Of a stretch of DNA of 64,000 nt, positions 51,218 to 60,152 are shown piece after piece (positions within the stretch are counted from its first letter, which is position 1; each line of letters begins with the position of its first letter). Location: contig CADEFM010000006.1 in NCBI GenBank assembly GCA_902826605.1, positions 62,001 through 126,000 on the forward strand, read 5' to 3'. This DNA comes from an uncultured Acidobacteriota bacterium. Lineage in GTDB: Bacteria; Acidobacteriota; Terriglobia; Bryobacterales; Bryobacteraceae. A program made the position numbers and the translations under genes. Below the pieces are notes generated by a model. It ran no database searches and was not told the origin of the DNA. It worked only from the letters and a program-made list of their open reading frames with translations.

Positions 51218-51715
51218 TCAGGCCGGCCTGATCGCATCGCCTGCTCGGACGTGGCCGGGCGTGAGCACCTTGGCGTAAAAGCCGCTAAGTCCCCAGCGGG
51301 ACGATGCGGGATCGCCCGCTTTCACTTGCACGTCGAACATGGCGGCCTGAATGCCGCCCCCTAACGGGTTGAGGGTTGCACACGGAGCGCGCATCTTCGT
51401 GAATTCGATTACCACCTCCGCACCGATGGCCCACCTTTGGCCGGCGCGCCACTCGCGGCGGTTCAGTCCCTGTGTCGTAATGTTTTCGCCCAGCATACCG
51501 GGTGCGATGGGGATGCCCAGGGCGCTCAGTTCAGCGAGGCCTTCGGAGGTGATGAGGAGCAGGGCCTGGCGAGGGCCACCGTGGATATTGGGATGAGCAT
51601 GCCGGTCACCATCGAGACCCGCTTCTGTAATCCGACCGGCGTCGATGGCGTACTTGGGGAGACCACCTTGGGAAATATTGAGTTGGAGGACGGAGCCGCA
51701 CATGTTGTTCGCCAT
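51218..51715 (-). CDS. MOSC-domain protein
   Basis: A 165-residue MOSC protein. The MOSC domain is the C-terminal part of molybdenum cofactor sulfurases and of YiiM/YcbX, which handle molybdenum cofactor and reduce N-hydroxylated compounds. Markers: GLDGDRHAHPNIHGGPRQAL, LGENITTQGL, and the conserved Cys in MRAPCATLNPLGGG, thought to carry sulfur or bind the cofactor. The start at 51715 is 11 bases after the glnA stop; 51703 is an alternative. Its place between glnA and glnE is unexpected, since no link between MOSC proteins and glutamine synthetase is known to me. Confidence 0.88.
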   Translation of the reverse strand: MANNMCGSVLQLNISQGGLPKYAIDAGRITEAGLDGDRHAHPNIHGGPRQALLLITSEGLAELSALGIPIAPGMLGENITTQGLNRREWRAGQRWAIGAEVVIEFTKMRAPCATLNPLGGGIQAAMFDVQVKAGDPASSRWGLSGFYAKVLTPGHVRAGDAIRPA

Positions 51716-51726
51716 CCCCTCCGCAG

Positions 51727-53151
51727 CTAGATGTCGTAATATAGCGCGAATTCGTAGGGATGCGGGCGCAGCCGCACGGCGTCCGCTTCCATCCGCCGCT
51801 TGTAAGAGATGAAAGTCTCCAGCAGTTCCTCGCTGAAAACGTCTCCTTTGAGCAGAAACGAATGGTCGTCCTCCAGGCAATCGAGCGCTTCCTCAAGCGA
51901 ACCGGGCATGGACGGCACATACTTCATTTCTTCCGGCGAAAGATCGTAGATATCTTTGTCGAGTGGCTCACCGGGATCGATCTTATTGATCACTCCATCC
52001 AAACCGGCCATCATCATGGCGGCAAACGCGAGATATGGATTAGCGGATGGATCGGGCGGCCGGAACTCCACGCGCTTGGCTTTTGGACTGGCCGAATACA
52101 TGGGGATGCGCACCGCAGCCGAGCGATTCCGGCGCGAATATGCCAGATTCACCGGCGCTTCATATCCGGGTACCAGACGCTTGTAGCTGTTGGTCGTGGG
52201 TGCAATGATGGCTGAAAGCGCTCGCGCATGCTTCAGTAGTCCGCCGATGTACCAGAGCGCCATCTGACTCAGGCCCGCATACATGTCGCCTGCGAACAGA
52301 GGCTTCCCGTCGAGCCACAGGCTTTGGTGGGTATGCATGCCACTTCCGTTGTCCCCGAAAAGTGGCTTGGGCATGAATGTTACTGTCTTGCCGCATTGAT
52401 ACGCCGTATTACGCGTGATGTATTTATACAGCATCATATTATCGGCCGACGCGACTAAGGTATCGAACCGCTGGTCGATTTCACACTGTCCACCGGTCGC
52501 AACCTCATGATGGTGGCATTCGATTTCGAGTCCGCACTGGATCATCACCTGCACCATCTCCGCACGCAGATCCTGATAGTGATCGGTGGGAGGAACCGGA
52601 AAATAACCTTCCTTGTAGCGCGGACGGTAGCCCAGGTTATTCGTTTCGCGGCTGGAGTTCCAGCGGCCTTCCTCCGCGTCGATATAGTAGTAACCGGAAT
52701 GCGCGTCCTGATCGAAACGCACATTGTCGAAGATAAAAAACTCCGCCTCCGCGCCAAAGAATGCGGTGTCCGCAAGTCCAGAATTTTGCAAATACATCTC
52801 TGCTTTCTTGGCGATCCAGCGGGGGTCGCGGTCGTAGTGCTGGCGCGTGATGGGGTCGATGACGTCCGCTGTCATGACCAGCGTACGGGTTTCATAGTAC
52901 GGGTCCACGAACGCGGTGCTGGAGTCCGGAACCAGGAGCATGTCGCTTTCATTGATTGCCGCCCAGCCGCGGATGCTGGAACCATCAATGCCGAAACCCT
53001 CCTCAAAGGAATTTTCGTCGAGTTGGCTTAAGGGATACGATATGTGATGCTGCAGGCCCGGCAGATCAGTGAAGCGAAGATCCAGTTGCTTGGCTTCGTG
53101 TTTTTGCGCGTACTCCAACAACTCCTTGGGAGTTCGAGGCGTGTGGCTCAT
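51727..53151 (-). CDS. glnA: Glutamine synthetase, type I
   Basis: A 474-residue type I glutamine synthetase, which makes glutamine from glutamate, ammonia and ATP. Markers: the beta-grasp N-domain with [32 protein letters not shown], metal site [37 protein letters not shown], and NRSAAVRIP. The adenylylation loop has Tyr in [10 protein letters not shown], which agrees with the glnE gene in the same operon. I start at 53151; a further in-frame ATG ten codons upstream is less likely. Its first 86 bases overlap the end of the acyltransferase reading frame. Confidence 0.97.
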   Translation of the reverse strand: MSHTPRTPKELLEYAQKHEAKQLDLRFTDLPGLQHHISYPLSQLDENSFEEGFGIDGSSIRGWAAINESDMLLVPDSSTAFVDPYYETRTLVMTADVIDPITRQHYDRDPRWIAKKAEMYLQNSGLADTAFFGAEAEFFIFDNVRFDQDAHSGYYYIDAEEGRWNSSRETNNLGYRPRYKEGYFPVPPTDHYQDLRAEMVQVMIQCGLEIECHHHEVATGGQCEIDQRFDTLVASADNMMLYKYITRNTAYQCGKTVTFMPKPLFGDNGSGMHTHQSLWLDGKPLFAGDMYAGLSQMALWYIGGLLKHARALSAIIAPTTNSYKRLVPGYEAPVNLAYSRRNRSAAVRIPMYSASPKAKRVEFRPPDPSANPYLAFAAMMMAGLDGVINKIDPGEPLDKDIYDLSPEEMKYVPSMPGSLEEALDCLEDDHSFLLKGDVFSEELLETFISYKRRMEADAVRLRPHPYEFALYYDI

Positions 53152-54256
53152 TGCTCCATGATACTTGAGGCGATCTGGCATGCGGATGAACGTTCGCCTT
53201 GTTCGCCACCTTGCGGCCGTATTGCCGTAGCGGCCGCTCCAGAAGATAGTAACTCGCTATTGCCGCTGCGAAAACCACGAGTACTTGAGGGATAAACGCG
53301 ATTACGGCCGCACCTGGCGTCCGCGCTGAACGGCTTACTAGAAAAAGCTGCTGCCATAGATACAGGCCATAGGAGATGCGACCCATCCACGCCACAGGAA
53401 CGGATTCTAGAAAGCGATAGAGCGCTGACCCGCGCGCCAGGTTCGTAGCGACTAACAGTAGCGGTAGCAACGCGGATTGCGCCAGCGTTATGATGGACGG
53501 CGCGGACCCGGCTGCGCCCCATGCCACGGTGGCTGCCAGGGAAACTATGATCCCAACTAGCACCCACCATGGCCTAAGCCAGCTTTCCACACGCTCGCGG
53601 TACTGCGAGTGCATCGCGGCGGCCAGCACCGCGGCGTATAGAAACGCATCCACGCGCATGTCGGTCCGTTGCAACGCCGGCAACGTGGTAGACAAGTGAC
53701 TCAGGCTCCACGGACGCCACACCGTCACCGTCGTGATCAATATGCCCGCAGCTATCACCGCTCGCCTCGGCTGCAACCAGACAAGGGCCACAGGCCAAAG
53801 GAAATAGAAATGTTCTTCCATGGACAACGACCAGAAATGTTGCGTGAACCACTGCCGATGGGGCCAATAGTTGCTAAAAAAGAGCGCAGCGCTCGCAATT
53901 TCCCCGTTGGCCAGAGGTTTGCCCACTAACCACAGCGCAAGCAAGTAAAGAAACGCCGGCGGTAGAATTCGGAACGCACGTCGAATATAGAAAGCCTTAA
54001 GTGAGACAAACCCGGAGGCATCCCGTTCCTCCAGAAGCAGCGTCGTAATCAAATAGGCGCTGATCGCGAAGAACAAGGCCACGCCCAATGCGCCTAGGTG
54101 CCCTGCGGCATAACTAACCGCTCGCATTGATCGTGAAGGCGATTCCGCTAGATTGAACCCATGCGAGACCAGTACGGCGGCAATGGCTACCGCGCGCCAT
54201 CCATCAAGCGTGGGAATCCGCGCTCCGTTCGTCACATTGAGTAGTGCATTTCGCAC
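53066..54256 (-). CDS. Acyltransferase-3-family membrane protein
   Basis: A 396-residue integral membrane acyltransferase with about ten helices. The conserved His is in [10 protein letters not shown] near residue 35, and [20 protein letters not shown] is the second family motif; [13 protein letters not shown] and [12 protein letters not shown] follow. The family moves acyl groups onto surface sugars, peptidoglycan or antibiotics. The last helix ends with [12 protein letters not shown] near residue 350, and the remaining hydrophilic 45 residues run into the glnA coding region in another frame. That tail is probably the result of a lost stop codon. Divergent from xseA with about 29 bases between starts. 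Confidence 0.88.
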   Translation of the reverse strand: MRNALLNVTNGARIPTLDGWRAVAIAAVLVSHGFNLAESPSRSMRAVSYAAGHLGALGVALFFAISAYLITTLLLEERDASGFVSLKAFYIRRAFRILPPAFLYLLALWLVGKPLANGEIASAALFFSNYWPHRQWFTQHFWSLSMEEHFYFLWPVALVWLQPRRAVIAAGILITTVTVWRPWSLSHLSTTLPALQRTDMRVDAFLYAAVLAAAMHSQYRERVESWLRPWWVLVGIIVSLAATVAWGAAGSAPSIITLAQSALLPLLLVATNLARGSALYRFLESVPVAWMGRISYGLYLWQQLFLVSRSARTPGAAVIAFIPQVLVVFAAAIASYYLLERPLRQYGRKVANKANVHPHARSPQVSWSNEPHASNSQGVVGVRAKTRSQATGSSLH

Positions 54257-54273
54257 GCCAAAATTCTCTGCCG

Positions 54274-54279
54274 TAAACT
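54274..54279 (+). promoter_or_regulatory. -10-like box for xseA, leaderless spacing
   Basis: TAAACT six bases before the GTG at 54286, without a Shine-Dalgarno. The preceding GTG at 54283 would leave only three bases. Confidence 0.4.
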
Positions 54280-54285
54280 TGAGTG

Positions 54286-55665
54286 GTGGAACAGATTGCC
54301 CTGAGTTGGGAGCCGGAACGGTCTCACTATTATTCCGTCACTGAACTGGCCACTGCCGTGCGCGGTATCTTTACGGAATATTTCCAGGACATTTGGGTGG
54401 CGGGCGAAATCTCCGGCGCGAAGCTGGCCCCTAGCGGCCACTACTATTTCACCCTCAAAGACGAATCGGCGCAGATCCAATGCGCTTGTTTCAAGATGTC
54501 CGCGCGATTCCTGAAGTTCAAACCTCAGGATGGCATCGCGGTGCTGGCGCGCGGCCGCGTCGATTTCTATGATTCCCGCGGGCAAACCCAGTTCATTGTC
54601 GAAGCGCTGGAGCCGCAGGGGTACGGCGCGCTGCAACTCGCTTTCGAGCAGCTCAAGAAGAAGCTGGATGCAGAGGGCCTGTTTGCCCAAGAGCGCAAAC
54701 GTCCCCTCCCAGCGCTGCCGGAGCGCATCGGTATCGTGACTTCGCCCACGGGGGCGGTCATCCAGGACATGCTGCACGTTCTCGAGCGGCGCTGCCCAGG
54801 ACGCCATATCCGCCTTTACCCGGCACAGGTACAGGGCGAAGGCGCGGCCGAGCAGGTAGCCCGAGGCGTTGAGTATTTCAGCGCGTCCGGGTGGGCGGAA
54901 GTGGTGATCGTGGCGCGCGGTGGCGGTTCGCTGGAAGACTTGTGGGCCTTCAACGAGGAGCGGCTGGCCCGGGCGATTGCCCTGTGTTCCGTGCCGGTGA
55001 TTTCCGCCGTGGGGCATGAGACCGACTTCACCATTGCCGATTTCGTCGCCGACCTGCGTGCCCCCACACCTTCAGCCGCCGCTGAGATCGTGATCGCCAC
55101 TCGTGAGAGTCTTGTCGATCGTCTAACCGCGGCGGATCACAAGTTGCTCCAATCGGCGCGCTTGAAGATCGCATTGCTCCTACGAGCGTTGCATCGTGTG
55201 GCCATCGACCGTGCGCGCCTGCACAGAGCCATTGGCCGGCACATTCAGCGTGTTGACGAACTGGACTACCGTCTGCGGGAGCTATGGCGCGCGTCGATCT
55301 CAGGACAACGCCGCACCATTGATTCGTGGACTGCGCGGCTCGCGCAACATGATGTCCGCCTGAAATTCGCCGCCGTTCGCCGCAAGCTGGAGGCATCCGA
55401 CGCCGCCGCGATGCAATCCATCCGTCTTCGTCTGAGCCGGGCACACAACAGCATCGCACCGTTGGAAGCCCATTTAAAACAGCTCAGTCCATTGACCATT
55501 CTCGAACGCGGCTACGCGATTGTAGAGCGTGACGGAAACATCGTGAAGGCGCCGGGAGACGCGCCCGTGGGTTCGCAGATCGAGGTGCGCCTGGCGCGCG
55601 GGAAGATCGCGGCCACCGTTCGTGCAGTCGTTACTCCAACCGGTAATTCGGCGCTTCCTTCGTGA
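54286..55665 (+). CDS. xseA: Exodeoxyribonuclease VII large subunit
   Basis: A 459-residue XseA, the catalytic subunit of exonuclease VII, which degrades single-stranded DNA. N-terminal OB-fold ([40 protein letters not shown]) is followed by the nuclease domain ([68 protein letters not shown]) and a long helical C-terminus. The small subunit xseB is not next to it. Its last 35 bases overlap the end of guaB on the other strand. Confidence 0.95.
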   Translation: MEQIALSWEPERSHYYSVTELATAVRGIFTEYFQDIWVAGEISGAKLAPSGHYYFTLKDESAQIQCACFKMSARFLKFKPQDGIAVLARGRVDFYDSRGQTQFIVEALEPQGYGALQLAFEQLKKKLDAEGLFAQERKRPLPALPERIGIVTSPTGAVIQDMLHVLERRCPGRHIRLYPAQVQGEGAAEQVARGVEYFSASGWAEVVIVARGGGSLEDLWAFNEERLARAIALCSVPVISAVGHETDFTIADFVADLRAPTPSAAAEIVIATRESLVDRLTAADHKLLQSARLKIALLLRALHRVAIDRARLHRAIGRHIQRVDELDYRLRELWRASISGQRRTIDSWTARLAQHDVRLKFAAVRRKLEASDAAAMQSIRLRLSRAHNSIAPLEAHLKQLSPLTILERGYAIVERDGNIVKAPGDAPVGSQIEVRLARGKIAATVRAVVTPTGNSALPS

Positions 55666-57091
55666 TGATCACGTCATGAACGTGGCTTTCACGCAATCCC
55701 GCTGAGGTTAACCTCACGAATTTCGCGTTCGCGCGCAACTCACCAATAGTTGCGCATCCGCAATAACCCATGCCGGCGCGCAAGCCGCCTACCAATTGAT
55801 ACACCAAGTCGGCCAGCATCCCCTTGTAGGGCACGCGGCCCTCAATTCCTTCGGGAACCAGCTTGCCGCCCTCTGACGGGTCCTGCGAATAGCGGTCGGC
55901 CGAGCCTTGCGACATCGCGCCCATCGACCCCATGCCGCGATAGCTCTTGAAGGTGCGCCCCTGGTACAGAATCGTCTCGCCAGGAGATTCCTCGGTGCCT
56001 GCCAGCAGGCTGCCGATCATCACGCAATCGGCGCCAGCGGCGATGGCCTTCGTCACATCGCCCGAAAATTTGATGCCGCCATCCGCAATCAGCGGAACAC
56101 CCGTGCCCACCGTGGCCTTCGCGCATTCGGCGATCGCGGTGATCTGCGGAACGCCTGCGCCGCTGACCACGCGTGTAGTGCAGATGGAGCCCGGTCCGAT
56201 TCCCACTTTCACGCCGTCCACTCCCAGCGCGATCAGATCGCGTGCGCCCTCGTACGTCGCAACGTTGCCTGCGATTAACTGCACGTCCGGCAGCGCGTGC
56301 TTCAGTGCCTTGATCGCCTCCATCACGCGGCCGCTGTGTCCGTGCGCGGAATCAAGCGCCAGCAAATCCACTTTGCGTTTCACCAGCTCCTGCGCGCGTT
56401 CCACATAATCGCCGGAAGATCCCAGCGCCGCTGCGACGCGCAGCCGGCCCTGAGCGTCTTTGGCGGCATTCGGATATTTCAATTTCTTCTGAATGTCTTT
56501 AACGGTGATCAAGCCCTTCAAATTGAAATGGTCATCTACTACCAGCAGCTTCTCCACGCGATGCGTGTGCAGAATCGCCTCCGCTTCTTCAAGCGTGGTG
56601 CCCACTCCTACCGTAATGAGATTTTCCTTGGTCATCACGCTCTCAACGGGCAGATCGTAACGGGTCTCAAAGCGCAGATCGCGATTCGTGAGGATGCCCA
56701 CGAGCTTGCCGTTCTTCGTCACCGGAACTCCGGAGATGCGGTAGCGTTTCATCACTTCGAGGGCGTCCGAAATTTTATGCTCCGGATCGATGGTCACAGG
56801 ATCCACAATCATGCCGCTCTCAGAGCGCTTGACGCGATCGACTTCCTCCGCTTGTTTATCAATTGGCATGTTGCGGTGAATGATGCCGATGCCGCCTTGC
56901 TGCGCCAATGCGATCGCCAGGTGCGATTCCGTGACCGTATCCATGGCGGCGCTAACGATGGGGATATTTAACCCAATCTTGCGCGTAACCCAAGTGCGAG
57001 TGTCCGTTTCCGCTGGAACTACATCGCTGTGCGCGGGTAACAACAAAATGTCGTCAAAAGTGAGGCCTTCCGGAATGATGTCGGGGATCAT
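55631..57091 (-). CDS. guaB: Inosine-5'-monophosphate dehydrogenase
   Basis: A 486-residue IMPDH, which oxidises IMP to XMP with NAD, the first committed step to guanine nucleotides. The TIM barrel is interrupted by two CBS domains (about residues 95-205). The catalytic Cys loop is [20 protein letters not shown], the flap region is [20 protein letters not shown], and the end YRLE is normal. It is divergent from efp with about 100 bases between starts. No good Shine-Dalgarno was seen. Confidence 0.97.
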   Translation of the reverse strand: MIPDIIPEGLTFDDILLLPAHSDVVPAETDTRTWVTRKIGLNIPIVSAAMDTVTESHLAIALAQQGGIGIIHRNMPIDKQAEEVDRVKRSESGMIVDPVTIDPEHKISDALEVMKRYRISGVPVTKNGKLVGILTNRDLRFETRYDLPVESVMTKENLITVGVGTTLEEAEAILHTHRVEKLLVVDDHFNLKGLITVKDIQKKLKYPNAAKDAQGRLRVAAALGSSGDYVERAQELVKRKVDLLALDSAHGHSGRVMEAIKALKHALPDVQLIAGNVATYEGARDLIALGVDGVKVGIGPGSICTTRVVSGAGVPQITAIAECAKATVGTGVPLIADGGIKFSGDVTKAIAAGADCVMIGSLLAGTEESPGETILYQGRTFKSYRGMGSMGAMSQGSADRYSQDPSEGGKLVPEGIEGRVPYKGMLADLVYQLVGGLRAGMGYCGCATIGELRANAKFVRLTSAGLRESHVHDVIITKEAPNYRLE

Positions 57092-57176
57092 GCGGTGTAT
57101 TCATACATGATACAGCCAGTGGATAGGCCTTGCGCCAATTCAACGCAGGCGTGCAGTGTCCGCTCGGCGGGTCTGC

Positions 57177-57182
57177 TACACT
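57177..57182 (+). promoter_or_regulatory. Extended -10-like promoter for efp
   Basis: TGC-TACACT matches an extended -10 (TGnTAnnnT). It ends 13 bases before the efp ATG, so the leader would be only a few bases long and there is no Shine-Dalgarno. Confidence 0.45.
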
Positions 57183-57195
57183 GATAATTCCCCAT

Positions 57196-57753
57196 ATGAT
57201 TTCCGCAACACAACTGCGTCCCGGCATGGTCATCAAGTGGAATAACGAGCTCTATTCCATTTTCAAAATGGAGCACCGCACGCCGGGCAACCTGCGCGGC
57301 TTTGTCCAGGTCAAAATGCGCAAGCTCAGCTCGGGCACTATGATTGAGCATCGCTTTTCGTCCGAAGACAAAGTGGAACGCGCCTCCCTGGAACAGCATG
57401 AGATGGAGTACCTGTACGACGACGGCGACTACTACTACTTCATGAACATCGAGACCTTCGAGCAAATGCACCTCACGCGTGATTTCCTCGGCGACGCCAC
57501 CAATTTCCTGATCCCGAACCTTAAGGTCGATATCGAATTTTACGAGGGGTCGCCGATGGGCATCGAGCTTCCGCCTACGGTGGATCTTAAAGTAGTGGAA
57601 ACCGAACCCGGACTAAAGGGCGCCACGGTTTCTAACGTCACCAAACCGGCCAAAACCGAAACCGGGTTGGTGGTGCAGGTGCCGCCGTTCATCAATGAAG
57701 GCGAGAAGATTCGCGTATCCACTTCTGAATCGGCCTACATGGAACGCGCCTGA
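57196..57753 (+). CDS. efp: Translation elongation factor P
   Basis: A 185-residue EF-P, which relieves ribosomes stalled at polyproline. It has the three usual beta-barrel domains: residues 1-63 (KOW-like), 64-127 and 128-185 ([38 protein letters not shown]). The loop that reaches the peptidyl-transferase centre reads TPGNLRGF, so Asn32 is at the tip where E. coli has the lysylated Lys34 and the EarP type has rhamnosylated Arg32. No epmA, epmB or earP gene is in the window. I start at 57196; 22 further upstream codons in frame are not EF-P-like. Confidence 0.96.
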   Translation: MISATQLRPGMVIKWNNELYSIFKMEHRTPGNLRGFVQVKMRKLSSGTMIEHRFSSEDKVERASLEQHEMEYLYDDGDYYYFMNIETFEQMHLTRDFLGDATNFLIPNLKVDIEFYEGSPMGIELPPTVDLKVVETEPGLKGATVSNVTKPAKTETGLVVQVPPFINEGEKIRVSTSESAYMERA

Positions 57754-57755
57754 CT

Positions 57756-58685
57756 CTACTTGCGCGCCTTGGTGTGAGCTTTGGGATGCGCCTTGTCGTA
57801 CACCGCCATTAAATCCGTCAGCGAAACCTGCGTATATTTTTGCGTTGTGGAGAGCCGCGCGTGACCTAGCAGTTCCTGAATCGCGCGCAGGTCCGCCCCG
57901 TCTGAGAGCAGGTGTGTCGCGTAAGCATGGCGCAAGCTATGCGGATGCACGGAGGCATCGCCCGAAATCGTGCGCGCGTAGAATTTCACGATCTCACGCG
58001 CGCTGTGGTCCGTCAACCGCACGCCGCGGTGGTTCACCAGCAAGGCGTGCTCGCGTGGAGTGGCGATGCGCTTCGCCAGATACTTTTCGAGCGCCTCCGC
58101 GGCCTTCGATGCGAACGGCACCTGGCGCTCCTTGCGGCCTTTTCCGCGCACCGTGATCCATCGCTCGTGAAAATCGAAGTCTTCCAGATTCAGGGACACA
58201 AGCTCACTCACGCGCAGGCCGCAGCCATAGAGCAGCTCGAAGATCGCAAGATCGCGTTCCGGGTGCGGCCTGTCGAACTGCCCGCGCGCCACACCATCCA
58301 CAAGCGCATTGGTCTGTTCCGCAGTCGGTGATGAAGGTACGCGCTTTGGCGCTTTGGGCGTTCGCAGAAGCTTGGCGGCATTCGTTGCAACCGTTTTCTC
58401 GCGCAATAGAAATTGAAACAAGGATCGCACCGCAGCCAGCTTGCGGCGAACGGAGATGGGATCAAGTTGCTTGGCATAAAGGCTGGTTAACCACTCGCGC
58501 AGCACACGCACATCCATCTCAGTGGGTAGCGGCGGTGCGTCCCCAGGCGGAGAAAAGTATTCGAGAAACTGTGCAAGATCCGACGCATAGTTCCGGATCG
58601 TATGTGGCGATGCATTCCGGCGGCCAAGCTCCGCCAGATACCGTTCAATGGCTGCGCCAAGTTCGGAAGTGGCGGCGGCTTTCAT
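57756..58685 (-). CDS. xerC: Tyrosine recombinase XerC/XerD
   Basis: A 309-residue Xer recombinase, which resolves chromosome dimers at dif. The core-binding domain (1-100: LAELGRRNASPHTIRNYASD, ISVRRKLAAVRSLFQFLLRE) precedes the catalytic domain with Arg in YGCGLRVSELVSL, Lys in VRGKGRKERQVPF, the HxxR box in VHPHSLRHAYATHLLSDGAD, His in LLGHARLSTTQKYTQV, and that final Tyr as nucleophile. XerC rather than XerD is chosen from the adjacency to trmFO, which is common in other phyla. Start at 58685 overlaps the amidase stop (ATGA). The Lys-rich tail is slightly longer than usual. Stop codon is three bases from the efp stop. Confidence 0.9.
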   Translation of the reverse strand: MKAAATSELGAAIERYLAELGRRNASPHTIRNYASDLAQFLEYFSPPGDAPPLPTEMDVRVLREWLTSLYAKQLDPISVRRKLAAVRSLFQFLLREKTVATNAAKLLRTPKAPKRVPSSPTAEQTNALVDGVARGQFDRPHPERDLAIFELLYGCGLRVSELVSLNLEDFDFHERWITVRGKGRKERQVPFASKAAEALEKYLAKRIATPREHALLVNHRGVRLTDHSAREIVKFYARTISGDASVHPHSLRHAYATHLLSDGADLRAIQELLGHARLSTTQKYTQVSLTDLMAVYDKAHPKAHTKARK

Positions 58686-60139
58686 TCGATGGAAGGCCGT
58701 TTCGTGTGCCAGTCCGTTACTTGCTGATACGCATGCGCCAACGCCAGCACCCGTGCCTCGCCGAAGCGCGGGCCCGTGATTTGCAATCCTATCGGCATAC
58801 TTTCCCGCGTGAAGCCGCACGGGATGGAAACAGTTGGAAGCCCGAAAATATCGAATGGTTGCGTATTACGAAGAGAACTGGGCGCCCCTCCTGGTCCAGG
58901 GATCTCGGCCTTTGCACTTTCGGAAATGGTAGCCGGGTTCATCGGGGTTGTCGGCGTCACGAGCAGATCCACGTTCGAAAACACTGCGCCCACCGTCTGG
59001 CGCAGCCGGTCCATCTCCCGGCGCGCCGCCGAATAGGCAGTGGCGCTGACGCTCAATGCACCTTCCAGCCGCTGGCGAGTGCTGGGTTGATACAGCTCGG
59101 GGGTCTTTGTAATATAGGGCAGGTGGAAAGTGTAAGCTTCCACACCAATGATGGGGAGCGTCTGGTAACTGGGAAGCTCAGCATCCCGCACCCCGCTTGT
59201 CATCTTCCCGATGAGATCAAGGGCCGCGTTTACGGCGGTTTCAATCTGTGGGTCGATTTGTTCAAAGAACAGCCGTCGCACCACTCCGATTCTCAATCCA
59301 GCCGTTTTGGCATTCATGCCCGTCGAATACCGTTCTGCTGGAACGTCCGCACTGGTTGGCTCCTGCGGATCGTAACCCGCAATTGCCTCCAGCATCAGGG
59401 CCGCGTCGGCGGCAGTGTGGCAGATCGGGCCAATATGATCGAGCGACCAGGACAATGGAATCACGCCACGCGTGCTCACGCGGCCATACGTCGGCTTCAG
59501 GCCGGTCAAGCCGCAGTAAGCGGCCGGTTGCCGAATCGATCCGCCGGTATCAGACCCCAACGCGCCGAAACACATGCCCGCCGCCACAGCCGCCGCGGAT
59601 CCTCCTGAAGACCCACCCGCGATTCGCTCCAGATTCCACGGGTTATGCACGGCTCCGAAATGACTGGGCACCGATGTTCCCCCGTAGGCGAACTCGTGCA
59701 TATTCTGTTTGCCGATGATGACCGCGCCAGCGCGCTTCAAGCGAACGGCAACCTCGGCGTCTTCAGTAGGAACGCGATCCGCGAAGATAGCACTAGCGCA
59801 CGTAGTTTTTACGCCAGCGGTGTCGACCAGGTCTTTCAATCCGATGGGGATGCCGTGCAGCGGTCCGCGCCATTTGCCGCGATTCGCCTCGGCGTCCAAT
59901 TCGCGCGCCTGCGCCATCGCCTGCTCCCCCATCACGGTGATAAAAGCGTTAACTTTCGAATTCAGGCGTTCAATGCGCTCCAGACACGCACGCGTCAGTT
60001 CCACGGGTGAAATCTTACGCTTCCGGATTTGTTGGGAAGCCTGCGCGAGCGTCCATTCGGCGGGCTGCGTGCCCAGCGCAACCGCAGGAGCCGCGAGCAG
60101 CGCCGCCACCACATCCCGCCGGGTTACGTCATCTTTCAT
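58682..60139 (-). CDS. Exported GatA-like amidase with twin-arginine signal
   Basis: A 485-residue amidase-signature enzyme. The N-terminus [21 protein letters not shown] looks like a Tat signal, with ALGT before Gln, so it likely works outside the cytoplasm. Triad: Lys in [13 protein letters not shown], cis-Ser in [15 protein letters not shown], and nucleophile Ser in [20 protein letters not shown]. It is paralogous to the amidase at 46294 but that one has no signal. It lies between trmFO (13 bases) and xerC (four-base overlap), so it is co-transcribed with them. Substrate unknown. Confidence 0.9.
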   Translation of the reverse strand: MKDDVTRRDVVAALLAAPAVALGTQPAEWTLAQASQQIRKRKISPVELTRACLERIERLNSKVNAFITVMGEQAMAQARELDAEANRGKWRGPLHGIPIGLKDLVDTAGVKTTCASAIFADRVPTEDAEVAVRLKRAGAVIIGKQNMHEFAYGGTSVPSHFGAVHNPWNLERIAGGSSGGSAAAVAAGMCFGALGSDTGGSIRQPAAYCGLTGLKPTYGRVSTRGVIPLSWSLDHIGPICHTAADAALMLEAIAGYDPQEPTSADVPAERYSTGMNAKTAGLRIGVVRRLFFEQIDPQIETAVNAALDLIGKMTSGVRDAELPSYQTLPIIGVEAYTFHLPYITKTPELYQPSTRQRLEGALSVSATAYSAARREMDRLRQTVGAVFSNVDLLVTPTTPMNPATISESAKAEIPGPGGAPSSLRNTQPFDIFGLPTVSIPCGFTRESMPIGLQITGPRFGEARVLALAHAYQQVTDWHTKRPSIE

Positions 60140-60146
60140 GACGGCC

Positions 60147-60152
60147 ATTATC
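60147..60152 (-). promoter_or_regulatory. -10-like box before the exported amidase
   Basis: GATAAT with TGA upstream (TGnGATAAT) on the coding strand, seven bases before the ATG at 60139. It may give a separate leaderless transcript within the operon. Confidence 0.3.

Noticed and set aside
55631..55665. 35-base convergent overlap of xseA and guaB as a sign of a misplaced stop
   Set aside because: Both C-termini look normal for their families; short convergent overlaps are common in compact genomes.
46294..60139. Either amidase as GatA of the tRNA amidotransferase
   Set aside because: No gatB or gatC is nearby and one copy has an export signal; general amidases are more likely.
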